A stretch of DNA of 64,000 nt from Streptomyces sp. CC0208. GTDB lineage: Bacteria > Actinomycetota > Actinomycetes > Streptomycetales > Streptomycetaceae. The stretch is from the NCBI RefSeq assembly GCF_003443735.1, contig NZ_CP031969.1, positions 5,022,001 to 5,086,000 of the forward strand, written 5' to 3'. Each line of letters begins with the position of its first letter. The stretch's first letter is position 1. A program made the position numbers and the translations under genes. Positions 32,186 through 40,547 of the stretch are shown one piece after another. Below the pieces are notes generated by a model. That model was not told the DNA's origin. It did no database searches and saw nothing but the letters and a program-made list of their open reading frames with translations.

Positions 32186-33873
32186 GCGGGGCGGACGCCG
32201 AGAAGGGCGGGGTGGGTTCCCGGGAGGGGGAGTTGGGCGGGGTGCGGGCCGGTTCGGAGGGCGGGGCCACGGATGGCCTGCCGGCCGGGTCCTCGGCCGT
32301 CTCCACGGATGGCCCGTCGGCCGGGTCCTCAAGGGGGCCCTCGACAGCGCCCTCGGGCAGGTCCTCGGTCGGGTCCGTGGGCGGGCCCTCCGCCGGTCCC
32401 TCGGCCGGGCCCTCCGCCGGGTCCCTCGACGTGCAGCGGCTGTTCGTCGGGGGTGAGTGGGTGGTGCCGGACGGTGGGCACTACGCGGTGGTCGATCCGG
32501 CCACCGAGGAGACCGTCGGGTGGGCTCCGGAGGCCTCGCGGGATCAGGTGCACGCCGCCTGCGCCGCGGCCCGCGAGGCCTTCGGGGCGTGGTCGCGTAC
32601 ACCGGCCGGGGAGCGGGCGGCGATCCTCGCCCGCGCCGGCGACCTCATCCGCGCCCGCCTCCTGCCGTACGCCGAACTCGCCCAGGCCGAGACCGGTGCC
32701 ACCACCGCCACCGCACGCGCGATGCAGGTCGGCGTCGCCGCCGCCCGCTTCCGGCGGTACGCGCAGGTCGAGCCCGCCGAGTGGGCGATCCCGCCGCAGG
32801 TCAACGAGGCCGGCCCGATGGGGAGGGCCGCGGTGATGGGCGCGCTGGCCGTGCGGCAGCCCGTCGGGGTCGTCACCTGCATCACCTCGTACAACAACCC
32901 GTGGGCCAACCCCGCAGGGAAGATCGCCCCGGCGCTCGCCATGGGCAACACGGTCGTGGTGAAGCCCGCCCCCCAGGACCCCCTCTCCGTGTACCGGATG
33001 GCGGAGGCGCTGGAGGCCGCAGGTGTGCCGTGCGGGGTCGTGAACGTGGTCAGCGGGCGCGCGGTGGAGGTCGGCGAGGCCGCCGTCGACTCGCCCGACG
33101 TCGACATGGTCAGCTTCACCGGCTCCACGGCGGTCGGACAGCGCATCGGCGAGGTGTGCGGGCGGTCCATGAAACGGCAGTTGATGGAGCTGGGCGGAAA
33201 GGGAGCGGCGGTCGTCTTCGAGGACGCGGATCTCGGCTCGGCCGTGGCCGGCATCGGGACCACCTTCTCCTTCTACAGCGGACAGATCTGCACGGCGCCG
33301 ACGCGGGTGCTGGCGCAGCGCGGGATCTACGACCGGCTCGTCGAACAACTGGCCGCATACGCAGCCCGGTTGAGGGTCGGCGACCCGCGGGCGTCCGGAA
33401 CGGCCGTCGGCCCGGTGATCTCGGCCGCGCACCGGGAGCGAGTGGAGTCGTACGTCGAACTCGGCCGCAAGGAAGGTGCCGCGGTGGTCGCGGGCGGTGA
33501 ACGACCCTCTCCTGAACGCGGGTTCTTCGTCGCCCCGACCCTCCTCGCCGACTGCCACCGCGACATGGGGGTCGTGCGCGAGGAGATCTTCGGCCCGGTC
33601 GTGACCGTGACCCCCTTCGACGACGAGGAGGAGGGCATCGCCCTCGCCAACGACAGCGACTACGGCCTGATCGACTACGTCTGGTCGGCGGACGTCGCCC
33701 GCGCCTTCCGCGTGGCACGGCGGCTGCGGGCCGGGGGAGTGGGGGTCAACACGGTCGGCCGGAACATGGAGGCGCCGTTCGGGGGCTTCCGCAGGAGCGG
33801 TGTCGGCCGGGACTGCGGGTCGTACGCGCTGCACGCCTACAGCGAGGTGCAGTCGATCGTCTGGCCGGGGTGA
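32182..33873 (+). CDS. Aldehyde dehydrogenase with repeat-rich N-terminal extension
   Basis: 563 residues. From about residue 84 (VQRLFVGGEWVVPDG) it is a normal NAD(P)-dependent ALDH: PAPQDPLSVYRMAEAL, FTGSTAVGQRI, ELGGKGA with the general base, catalytic Cys in GQICTAPTRV, and EEIFGPVVTV. The first 83 residues are Ser/Gly/Pro-rich with repeats such as STDGPSAGSS and AGPSAGPSAGS and have no family counterpart. GTG 32182 couples to the previous gene by GTGA; an internal GTG at 32431 would give a conventional ALDH but lacks a Shine-Dalgarno. It oxidises an aldehyde from the pathway. Confidence 0.88.
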   Translation: MSGADAEKGGVGSREGELGGVRAGSEGGATDGLPAGSSAVSTDGPSAGSSRGPSTAPSGRSSVGSVGGPSAGPSAGPSAGSLDVQRLFVGGEWVVPDGGHYAVVDPATEETVGWAPEASRDQVHAACAAAREAFGAWSRTPAGERAAILARAGDLIRARLLPYAELAQAETGATTATARAMQVGVAAARFRRYAQVEPAEWAIPPQVNEAGPMGRAAVMGALAVRQPVGVVTCITSYNNPWANPAGKIAPALAMGNTVVVKPAPQDPLSVYRMAEALEAAGVPCGVVNVVSGRAVEVGEAAVDSPDVDMVSFTGSTAVGQRIGEVCGRSMKRQLMELGGKGAAVVFEDADLGSAVAGIGTTFSFYSGQICTAPTRVLAQRGIYDRLVEQLAAYAARLRVGDPRASGTAVGPVISAAHRERVESYVELGRKEGAAVVAGGERPSPERGFFVAPTLLADCHRDMGVVREEIFGPVVTVTPFDDEEEGIALANDSDYGLIDYVWSADVARAFRVARRLRAGGVGVNTVGRNMEAPFGGFRRSGVGRDCGSYALHAYSEVQSIVWPG

Positions 33874-34006
33874 GCCGGCTCCGGGAGCGCGTGTTCGGCC
33901 AACTGGCCGGTAACCCTCGGGCGGGCCCGTAGAGTCCCGGACCGGGGGCGGCGACAGAGATGTCGCTGTACTGAAGACCAGTCAAGAACCCTTCCGGAGA
34001 ACCGAC

Positions 34007-34543
34007 TTGAAGCTCACCAAGCGCCTCGTCCTGACCACCGTGGCCCTCGCCGCCGCGACCGCCTTCCTGGGGACGGCCGCCGGTAACGCGGCCCCCGCAG
34101 ACGCCGCACTGAGGCCCGTGAAGGCCCCCGCCGCGCTCAAGGTGCCCGACGGCAACAAGCTGACCGGCGTGTACCCCGCCCGGGGCGTGCAGACCTACAC
34201 CTGCACCGACGGGGCCTGGAAGCTCCTGGAGCCCGCCGCCACCCTCTCCGACAAGCGAGGCCGCACCGTCGCCCTGCACTCCCGTGGCCCCGTCTGGGTC
34301 TCCACGGTGGACGGCAGCGCGGTGAACGCCACGGCGATCGCCAACTCCCCCAAGACCGGCACCATCCCCGAGCTCCTGCTCCAGGCCACCGCGACCCGGG
34401 GTACGGGCGTCTTCGGAGGCGTCTCCTACATACAGCGCCTGAACACCACCGGCGGCGTGGCCCCGGCCACCGCCTGCACCGGAACGGACCAGGTGAGCGT
34501 GGCGTACACCGCGACGTACGCCTTCTACAAGCCCGCCAAGTGA
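34007..34543 (+). CDS. Secreted DUF3455 domain protein
   Basis: 178-residue exported protein. Signal peptide KLTKRLVLTTVALAAATAFLGTAAGNAAPADA, then a single DUF3455 domain: LKVPDGNKLTGVYPARGVQTYTCTDGAWKLLEPAATL, SRGPVWVSTVDGSAV, and a terminal pair of Cys-containing strands. DUF3455 proteins are small secreted beta proteins of unknown role in bacteria and fungi. TTG start with GGAGA seven bases upstream. Followed by a strong hairpin. Confidence 0.85.
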   Translation: MKLTKRLVLTTVALAAATAFLGTAAGNAAPADAALRPVKAPAALKVPDGNKLTGVYPARGVQTYTCTDGAWKLLEPAATLSDKRGRTVALHSRGPVWVSTVDGSAVNATAIANSPKTGTIPELLLQATATRGTGVFGGVSYIQRLNTTGGVAPATACTGTDQVSVAYTATYAFYKPAK

Positions 34544-34556
34544 CGAGGGTGACTTT

Positions 34557-34617
34557 CTGAGCGGCGCGGCAGCGGCCCCTGCCCCAGCGGGAAGCCGCCG
34601 CCGCGCCGCATGCTCAG
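34557..34617. terminator. Hairpin terminator between convergent genes
   Basis: Arms GCGGCGCGGC (34561-34570) and GCCGCGCCGC (34600-34609) pair perfectly. Outer bases TGAGC/GCTCA extend the stem with a small bulge. It separates the DUF3455 and cupin genes. Confidence 0.7.
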
Positions 34618-34630
34618 GTGATCCCGCCCC

Positions 34631-35131
34631 TCACAGGAACTCGCTCCGGTAGGTCGAGGCCAACTCGGCCGCGCGGCGGCGGCGCTCCGCGAGCTCGTCC
34701 TGCGACAGGTGCGGCGGCGGCGCGTCCTTGCCCGCGACGACATCGCCGATGCGCGTGAAGTACTCGTCCTGGCCGGCGGGGGTGCACATGCACAGCATGC
34801 GGGCCGGCGCACCCGAGGCGTTGCGGAAGTTGTGCGGGGCGTTGGCCGGGATGTTGACCGTGGACCCGGCCCGTACGGTGTGCTTCTCGCCGCGGAAGGT
34901 GAACTCGATCTCGCCTTCGAGGATCGTGAACATCTCCTCGAAGTCGTGCCGGTGCGGCGGCGGGCCGCCGCCGTCGGGGACGCACATGTCGATCAGGCAG
35001 TACCGGCCGTCGGTCTGCTCGCCGGTGATCAGCATGGCGTACGTGTTGCCCACCAGTGAGATGTACGTGGTCCCGGGGTCGTCGGGGTCCGCCACGGTCA
35101 GCGAGCGGGTGGGGTCGTCGTCGGGGATCAT
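34631..35131 (-). CDS. Cupin domain protein
   Basis: 166-residue single-domain cupin. Motif 1 PPPHRHDFEEMFTILEGEIEF gives two His and one Glu metal ligands; motif 2 PANAPHNFRNASG supplies the third His. Could be a small dioxygenase, isomerase or sugar-binding protein; no substrate is indicated. Its start lies 36 bp downstream of the NADP oxidoreductase stop on the same strand, so it may be the last gene of the XRE-oxidoreductase unit. Confidence 0.85.
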   Translation of the reverse strand: MIPDDDPTRSLTVADPDDPGTTYISLVGNTYAMLITGEQTDGRYCLIDMCVPDGGGPPPHRHDFEEMFTILEGEIEFTFRGEKHTVRAGSTVNIPANAPHNFRNASGAPARMLCMCTPAGQDEYFTRIGDVVAGKDAPPPHLSQDELAERRRRAAELASTYRSEFL

Positions 35132-35167
35132 CGGGGTCGTCTCCTTCAGTGGGCGGTCAGGTGCGGA

Positions 35168-36112
35168 TCAGATGCCGGGAGCGACGATGACGACCTTGCC
35201 GTGCAGCTCGCCCGCGGCGGCCTGGAGGTGCACTGCCGGCAGCTCCGCCAGCGGCACCCGCTGCGCCACGTCGACGCGCAGCTCGCCGGAGTCGACCAGT
35301 GCCACCAGCCGCGACAGCTGGTCGGCGTCGCTGTTGACGAACAGGTCGATGCCGCGCACGCCGCGTTGCTCGTCGCTGGGCGCGGGCATCCACACCGTGG
35401 TGTTCACCAGCACTCCACCGGAACGGATCAGGGTGAGCAGCGCGGCCAGCCGCGCCGGGTCGACCGGTGCGAGGTTGAGCACGACGTCGACCGGCTCGGT
35501 CACCGCCGCGGTCACCTCGGTGGCGGTGTGGTCGACGACCTCGTCGGCACCCGCCGTCGCGACCTGCTCCCTGCTGCGCGGACCGGCCGTGGCGATGACG
35601 TACGCGCCGGCGTTCTTGGCGAGCTGCACGGCGTAGCCGCCGACCGCGCCACCCGCACCGTTGATGAGCACGCGCTGCCCCGAGGCCAGCTTCGCGTGAT
35701 CGAACAGGGCCTGCCAGGCGGTGAGACCCACCAGCGGCAGGGCTGCGGCGTCGGGCAGCGGGATGCTCCGGGGCGCCGGTGTCAGTATCCCGGCCGGAGC
35801 CACCACGTACTCCGCGGCCGCGCCGACGCCCGCCATCGGCAGGAAGCCGACGACCTGATCGCCGATCCCGAGGCCGGCCACTCCCTCACCCAGCGCGTCG
35901 ACCGTGCCGGAGACGTCGATGCCGGGAGTGTGCGGCAACGTCACCGGGATGGGGCCCTGCATGAAGCCCCCGCGGATGTTGCCGTCGACACCGTTGAACG
36001 ATGTCGCGGCGACCCGGATCAGCACCTGTCCGGCGCCGGGTGCGGGCTGCTCGACGTCCTCGTACCGCAGGACGCTCGGGTCGCCGTACTCGTGGAAACG
36101 TACTGCCTTCAT
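35168..36112 (-). CDS. NADP-dependent quinone-oxidoreductase-like (MDR) enzyme
   Basis: 314-residue zinc-independent medium-chain reductase: MKAVRFHEYGDPSVLRYEDV start, HTPGIDVSGTV, LVGLTAWQALFDHA and the NADPH site GAGGAVGGYAVQLAKNAGA. No structural-zinc cysteines, as in quinone oxidoreductases and enoyl reductases. The ATG overlaps the stop of the XRE regulator gene (ATGA), so the regulator and this enzyme are coupled. A role in electrophile or quinone stress is plausible for this arrangement, but is inference. Confidence 0.9.
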   Translation of the reverse strand: MKAVRFHEYGDPSVLRYEDVEQPAPGAGQVLIRVAATSFNGVDGNIRGGFMQGPIPVTLPHTPGIDVSGTVDALGEGVAGLGIGDQVVGFLPMAGVGAAAEYVVAPAGILTPAPRSIPLPDAAALPLVGLTAWQALFDHAKLASGQRVLINGAGGAVGGYAVQLAKNAGAYVIATAGPRSREQVATAGADEVVDHTATEVTAAVTEPVDVVLNLAPVDPARLAALLTLIRSGGVLVNTTVWMPAPSDEQRGVRGIDLFVNSDADQLSRLVALVDSGELRVDVAQRVPLAELPAVHLQAAAGELHGKVVIVAPGI

Positions 36113-36975
36113 GGGAAATCCTTTCGAAGCACTCTTGGGTCATGCGATGCCTGAGCGCCCACGGCGGGCAGGAGTTGGAGCTTTTCGTGGCTGGGGGAGC
36201 CGGGTGTGGCGGAGAAGACCAGGAGTTCCAGGGCCTGGTCGGGGTCGATCAGGCGCTGGCAGTACAGCTCCAGTTCGCCCAGCTCGGGGTGGCGGTAGCG
36301 CTTGAGGTCGTGGTGGTGGGTGACGTCCACCTCGTGCAGCCGCCAGACCTCGGCGAACTCGGGGCTGACCTCCAGCAGCGCGGCGACGATCTCACCGGCC
36401 CTGCCCAGGGGCTCCGCCGTGTGCACCGCCCGGAGGTCCACGGTGAAGACCCTGCCCCGCAGGTCGTGGTCCTCGGCGGGGTAGAGCGCGCGTTGCGCCG
36501 GGTCGGTGAACCAGCGGTAGACCAGGTAGCGGGACATTCCGCTGAAGCGGGTGTAGTCGCCCAACAGCGCGACCGCCGGACGGGTCTGCAGCAGCGCCTC
36601 ACCGAACCGGGACATCACCAACGCCGGTGTGTCCGCGAGCCGTTCGACGATGCGCATCATGGTGGGGCTGACGTGGTCCTCGCGCAACTGCCGCCGTGGC
36701 GCCGAGTGTCCGGCGAGGTCGAAGAGGTGGTCGCGTTCGCCCAGGCTGAGGTGCAGTGCGCGGGCGATTCCGGCGAGCACCTGCTCGGACGGCACCGGGC
36801 CGCGCTGCTGCTCGATCCGGCTGTAGTAGTCGACCGACATCCCGGCCAGCGCGGCGACCTCCTCGCGCCGCAGCCCACCGGTACGACGCCGGGAACCACG
36901 GGGAAGCCCCACGTCCTCCGGCTGCAACACCTCCCGGCGTGCGCGGAGAAAGTCGGCCAGCAGCGCCCGGTCCAT
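36109..36975 (-). CDS. XRE-family regulator with MmyB-like ligand domain (copy 1)
   Basis: 288 residues from MDRALLADFLRARRE (ATG 36975). N-terminal helix-turn-helix (LRREEVAALAGMSVDYYSRIEQQRGP, about 35-60) and the MmyB-type PAS-like domain (FTDPAQRALYPAEDHDLRGRVFTVDLRA ... HEVDVTHHHDLKRYRHPELGELEL). Such regulators bind fatty acids or similar ligands and usually control an adjacent dehydrogenase; here the NADP oxidoreductase follows in ATGA overlap. The C-terminus is 16 residues longer than in copy 2 and diverges there. A palindrome lies 68 bp upstream of its start. Confidence 0.9.
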   Translation of the reverse strand: MDRALLADFLRARREVLQPEDVGLPRGSRRRTGGLRREEVAALAGMSVDYYSRIEQQRGPVPSEQVLAGIARALHLSLGERDHLFDLAGHSAPRRQLREDHVSPTMMRIVERLADTPALVMSRFGEALLQTRPAVALLGDYTRFSGMSRYLVYRWFTDPAQRALYPAEDHDLRGRVFTVDLRAVHTAEPLGRAGEIVAALLEVSPEFAEVWRLHEVDVTHHHDLKRYRHPELGELELYCQRLIDPDQALELLVFSATPGSPSHEKLQLLPAVGAQASHDPRVLRKDFP

Positions 36976-37042
36976 CTCAGCCTCCCGTGTTCGACTGAGC
37001 AAGCGTCGCGTGAGCCGGAACCCGGATGAAGGCCTTACTTAT

Positions 37043-37063
37043 CCACGGACAGGTTGTCCGTGG
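37043..37063. promoter_or_regulatory. Perfect 9-3-9 palindrome upstream of XRE copy 1
   Basis: Arms CCACGGACA and TGTCCGTGG flank GGT. It sits in the gap between the two tandem regulator genes, 68 bp before copy 1. Candidate operator for one or both regulators. Confidence 0.6.
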
Positions 37064-37116
37064 CTGACCGCGCGGTGCAGGTGGAGATGACGCCGGTGAC
37101 ACCGGCCCTCGGACAA

Positions 37117-37941
37117 CTAGTTCCGTACGGCGGACAGGAGTTGGAGTTTCTCGTGGCTGGGTGAGCCGGGTGTGGCGGAGAAGACGAGCAGTTCCTGGGC
37201 CTGGTCGGGGTCGACCAGGCGCTGGCAGTACAGCTCCAGTTCGCCCAGCTCGGGGTGGCGGTAGCGCTTGAGGTCGTTGTGGTGGGTGACGTCCACCTCG
37301 TGCAGCCGCCAGACCTCGGCGAATTCCGGGCTGACCTCCAGCAACGCGGCGACGATCTCACCGGCCGTTCCCTCGGGGTCCGCCGTGTACGCGGCCCGGA
37401 TCTCCGACGTGAAGACCCTGCCGCGCAGTTCGTGGTCCTCGGCGGGGTAGAGCGCGCGTTGCGCCGGGTCGGTGAACCAGCGGTAGACCAGGTAGCGGGA
37501 CATTCCGCTGAAGCGGGTGTAGTCGCCGAGCAGGGCGACCGCCGGCTGATTCTGCAGCAGCGTCTCGTTGAACCGGGACATCACCAATGCCGGTGTGTCC
37601 GCGAGGCGTTCGACGATGCGCATCATGGTGGGGCTGACGTGGTCCTCGCGCAACTGCCGTCGCGGCGCCGAGTGTCCGGCGAGGTCGAAGAGGTGGTCGC
37701 ACTCGCTCAGGCTGAGGTGCAGTGCGCGGGCGATTCCGGCGAGCACCTGCTCGGACGGCATCGGGCCGCGCTGCTGCTCGATCCGGCTGTAGTAGTCGAC
37801 CGACATCCCGGCCAGTGCGGCGACCTCCTCGCGCCGCAGCCCACCGGTACGACGCCGCGGACCACGGGGAAGCCCGACGTCCTCCGGTTGCAGCACTTCC
37901 CGGCGTGCTCGGAGGAAGTCGGCCAGCAACGCCCGGTCCAT
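37117..37941 (-). CDS. XRE-family regulator with MmyB-like domain (copy 2, tandem paralogue)
   Basis: 274 residues from ATG 37941. Almost identical to copy 1 through the helix-turn-helix and most of the ligand domain; differences cluster (SECDHLF for GERDHLF, NETLLQNQ for GEALLQTR, FTSEIRAAYTADPEGT for FTVDLRAVHTAEPLGR), all in ligand-domain positions. It ends LQLLSAVRN where copy 1 runs on. The DNA-binding segment LRREEVAALAGMSVDYYSRIEQQRGP is unchanged, so both copies should share a site. No target gene follows it except copy 1. Tandem duplication with divergent ligand pocket is the simplest reading. Confidence 0.9.
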   Translation of the reverse strand: MDRALLADFLRARREVLQPEDVGLPRGPRRRTGGLRREEVAALAGMSVDYYSRIEQQRGPMPSEQVLAGIARALHLSLSECDHLFDLAGHSAPRRQLREDHVSPTMMRIVERLADTPALVMSRFNETLLQNQPAVALLGDYTRFSGMSRYLVYRWFTDPAQRALYPAEDHELRGRVFTSEIRAAYTADPEGTAGEIVAALLEVSPEFAEVWRLHEVDVTHHNDLKRYRHPELGELELYCQRLVDPDQAQELLVFSATPGSPSHEKLQLLSAVRN

Positions 37942-38010
37942 CCTTCTCTCATCCTCCGCGAACGAGACACACGCCGAGGGATGTCCGGTCGGCGAATCCA
38001 CCGTATCTCT

Positions 38011-38403
38011 TCACTGGTCCAGATCCACCCGCACGGTCAACTGCCCTGCCCCTATGGCCCGTACCGCCGCGCTGTTCATCAGGGGCAGCGAGCGCAGCCG
38101 TACGGCGGTGTCGTCGTCCGGCATGAGATGGGCGGTCCCGGTGTGCCACCGCCCCCGGATGCGCACCCGCACCCGCGGATCGGCCTTGATGTTGCGGACG
38201 TACTGCGACCGCTCGCCGAACTCGGAGACCAGCCAGAAGGACCCGCCGACCCGTTTGCCGCCCACCGGGGTACTGCGGGGCAGGCCCGAGGTGCGGCCGG
38301 TGGTCTCCAGGAGGGTCTGCAGCGGCAGCCGCCGCATGACGGGGTTGAGCAGGCGCTGAACGGCCCTGGCGGTGCGGTACTTGCGCTCGGCGTCGCGGGA
38401 CAT
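38011..38403 (-). CDS. Nitroreductase/quinone-reductase family (DDN-like) protein
   Basis: 130-residue deazaflavin-dependent reductase family member: ETTGRTSGLPRSTPVGGKRVGGSFWLVSEFGERSQYVRNIKADPRVRV is the family block. Shorter than the DDN-like protein at 11 kb and with an N-terminal basic helix. F420H2 is the expected hydride donor. Transcribed divergently from the endonuclease/phosphatase-fold gene with about 90 bp between them. Confidence 0.85.
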   Translation of the reverse strand: MSRDAERKYRTARAVQRLLNPVMRRLPLQTLLETTGRTSGLPRSTPVGGKRVGGSFWLVSEFGERSQYVRNIKADPRVRVRIRGRWHTGTAHLMPDDDTAVRLRSLPLMNSAAVRAIGAGQLTVRVDLDQ

Positions 38404-38497
38404 GGGTGGTGAGACTCCTGTCTCTCGTCTTCCGTAACCTGACCGGCGGCCTCGATGATCTCAGGGTGCGGGCCGGGCGGACGAAGGGGTGTCGGCG

Positions 38498-39316
38498 ATG
38501 CGCGTGGTGACCTGGAACCTGTGGTGGCGCTTCGGCCCGTGGGAGGCACGCCAGAAGGCGATCCTCGCGGCGCTGCGGGAGCTGCGGCCGGATGTGGTGG
38601 GCCTGCAGGAGGTGTGGTCGGCCGGCTCCGAGAACCTCGCGGAGTGGCTGGCCGGTGAACTCGGCCTGCACTGGGCGTGGGCCGCCTCGCCCGCCTCGGA
38701 ACGCTGGCAGCGGCGGATCGGCGACCCGGGCGTGGAGGTCGGCAACGCGGTACTGAGCCGCTGGCCGGTGATCGACCGGGCCGTCCTGCGGCTGCCGGCC
38801 CCCGAGGACCTGGACGACGGCCGCCTCGCCTTCCACACCAGGCTCGCGGGACCGTCGTACGACATCCCCTTCTTCACGACCCACCTCACCTCGGCCCCCA
38901 CCGCGTCGGCGATCCGCTGCCAACAGGTCACGGCGCTGGCGGAGTTCGTAGCGACGCACAGGTCGGGCACCGACTTCCCGCCCGTCATCACCGGCGACTT
39001 CAACGCCTGGCCCGACTCCGACGAGATCCGCCTCTTCGGCGGCTACAAAACGGCTCCGGCGGCTCCCGGCCAACTCTTCCTGGACGCCTGGGAGTACGCG
39101 AACCCGACGGCCCCCTCCGCGACCTGGGACCCGGCGAACCCGTACGTCCGCATGTCCCCACCGGCCCGCATCGACTACATCCACGTGGGCCTGGCGGGAC
39201 CTGCGGGGTTGGGCCACGTCCTGAAGGTCCGGCGCGCGGGGGACGGTCCGGTGGACGGGGTGTGGCCGTCGGATCACCTGGCGGTGGTGGCGGACCTGGC
39301 GGACGGGTCAGAGTGA
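38498..39316 (+). CDS. Endonuclease/exonuclease/phosphatase family protein
   Basis: 272-residue EEP-fold hydrolase. Metal and catalytic residues: TWNLWW (Asn), VGLQEVW (Glu), TTHLTSAP (His), ITGDFNAWPDSDE (Asp/Asn) and the terminal WPSDHLAVVAD (Asp-His). Could be a nuclease, phospholipase C-like or phosphodiesterase; no signal peptide is seen. ATG 38498 has AAGGGG eight bases upstream; GTG 38489 adds three residues. Its 3' end overlaps that of the convergent DUF397 gene by nine bases. Confidence 0.85.
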   Translation: MRVVTWNLWWRFGPWEARQKAILAALRELRPDVVGLQEVWSAGSENLAEWLAGELGLHWAWAASPASERWQRRIGDPGVEVGNAVLSRWPVIDRAVLRLPAPEDLDDGRLAFHTRLAGPSYDIPFFTTHLTSAPTASAIRCQQVTALAEFVATHRSGTDFPPVITGDFNAWPDSDEIRLFGGYKTAPAAPGQLFLDAWEYANPTAPSATWDPANPYVRMSPPARIDYIHVGLAGPAGLGHVLKVRRAGDGPVDGVWPSDHLAVVADLADGSE

Positions 39317-39481
39317 CTTGAGGTGGTCGAGCAGGGCGGTGAAGGCGGCGGGGGTGACGGTGACGATGGTCTGAGCGGCGTCGGAGTCGGTGAGGTGGAC
39401 TCCGTCGGGGTCGGTGGATATGTGGACACAGGCTTCGCCCTCTTGGCAGTAGGACGACTTCCGCCAGGCGTGGGTGGTCAT
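39308..39481 (-). CDS. DUF397 small protein (partner of the XRE regulator)
   Basis: 57 residues, MTTHAWRKSSYCQEGEACVHIS...VTPAAFTALLDHLKSL, a complete DUF397 protein: W-R-K-S-S-Y-C at the start, the VHLTDSD strand and F-x-A-L-L near the end. In Streptomyces DUF397 proteins pair with an XRE/DUF5753 regulator and modulate it, as in the WhiJ-like loci that affect development and antibiotics. Found by reading the minus strand; GGAG lies five bases upstream, and it begins 10 bp after the regulator stop. Confidence 0.88.
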   Translation of the reverse strand: MTTHAWRKSSYCQEGEACVHISTDPDGVHLTDSDAAQTIVTVTPAAFTALLDHLKSL

Positions 39482-39491
39482 CTCGGCTCCT

Positions 39492-40346
39492 TCACAGGCT
39501 TTGGATGATGGAGTGGATCAGATCGCGGGACTTCGCGGGACTGAGGGCGATGGCCTCCACGACGTCCAGGAGGCGCCGGTACTTCTCCAGATGCGCCTCG
39601 GCATCGAGGAGCACCGGACCGTGGAACTGGTCCAACTGCACGGTGTCCAGTAGGGGTACGGGCCCACAGAGGTAGTTGATCGACTGGCCCGACCCTGGGA
39701 ACGCCCCGACGTCGTAGGGGAGTACACGAAGGGTGATGTGCTCTCGCAGGCTCATGTCGATCAGATGCCGAAGCTGATCGCGTGCCACCCGCTGTCCGCC
39801 GACCCGCATGTGCAGAGCGGCCTCATGGATCACCGTGCTGTACGGGTTCGGGTTCTCCCGGAACACGAAGTCCTGCCGCTTGATCCGGTGCGAGACGCGG
39901 TGCTCGACCTCAGGCGGGGTGGGAGCCGGAATCGCCTGGCTGAAGATCTCCCGGGCGTGCTCGGCGGTCTGGAGCATGCCGGGGATGTGGGCGGTGAATG
40001 CGGTACGGACGGCTGTGGCGTGGTGCTCCAACTCGGCGAGGGTCAGCAGACCGGATGGCAGCACCTCGCGATACGCATCCCACCACCAGCCGCGTGTCTT
40101 CTCGGCCGCCATGTCCGCCAGGGCCTCGACGTAGGGCTGGTTCGTGCAGGAGTAGAGGCCGGCCATCGCGCGCACACGATCGGGGCTCACCCCGAACCGG
40201 GCTGACTCGACGTTGCTGAGTTGACCCGAACTCGTGCCGAGCAGGTGCGCGGCCTCGGTCGCGGTCAGACCGGCCCGTTCCCGGAGTTTGCGCAGCTCAG
40301 TCCCGAGCCGGACACGTCGAGCCGTCGGCGCGGGCCTTGGCGCCAT
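39492..40346 (-). CDS. WhiJ-like XRE regulator (helix-turn-helix + DUF5753)
   Basis: 284 residues from ATG 40346, preceded by GGAGGAGG. N-terminal HTH (LRKLRERAGLTATEAAHLLGTSSGQLSNVESARFGVS, about 17-55) and the C-terminal DUF5753 domain ending LDVVEAIALSPAKSRDLIHSIIQSL. With the DUF397 gene behind it and an HATPase-type gene divergent in front, it makes the standard three-gene module found in dozens of variants per Streptomyces genome. It probably represses by binding the palindrome at 40423. Confidence 0.9.
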   Translation of the reverse strand: MAPRPAPTARRVRLGTELRKLRERAGLTATEAAHLLGTSSGQLSNVESARFGVSPDRVRAMAGLYSCTNQPYVEALADMAAEKTRGWWWDAYREVLPSGLLTLAELEHHATAVRTAFTAHIPGMLQTAEHAREIFSQAIPAPTPPEVEHRVSHRIKRQDFVFRENPNPYSTVIHEAALHMRVGGQRVARDQLRHLIDMSLREHITLRVLPYDVGAFPGSGQSINYLCGPVPLLDTVQLDQFHGPVLLDAEAHLEKYRRLLDVVEAIALSPAKSRDLIHSIIQSL

Positions 40347-40422
40347 GAGACCTCCTCCTACCGGGCGTACGGCGAGCTTGTCACCCACACGAGGGAGATG
40401 ACGCCGAGATTCTTCGAAGTGG

Positions 40423-40439
40423 CGCAAAGAACCTTTGCG
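40423..40439. promoter_or_regulatory. Perfect palindrome CGCAAAG-AAC-CTTTGCG in the divergent promoter
   Basis: 7-3-7 inverted repeat between the WhiJ-like regulator (start 40346) and the HATPase gene (start 40548), with a second small palindrome CTTCGAAG at 40412-40419. Likely operator of the XRE regulator. The remaining bases of the 200-bp gap show no gene. Confidence 0.6.
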
Positions 40440-40547
40440 TGACCCCTATCGTCGTATCCAGGCGCCCTACCTGGAAGCGCACCGTGGGACGCCACGGCAG
40501 AGACACCAGGCACCCGTCCAACTCCCCTCAGCGACCGGAGACTTCCG

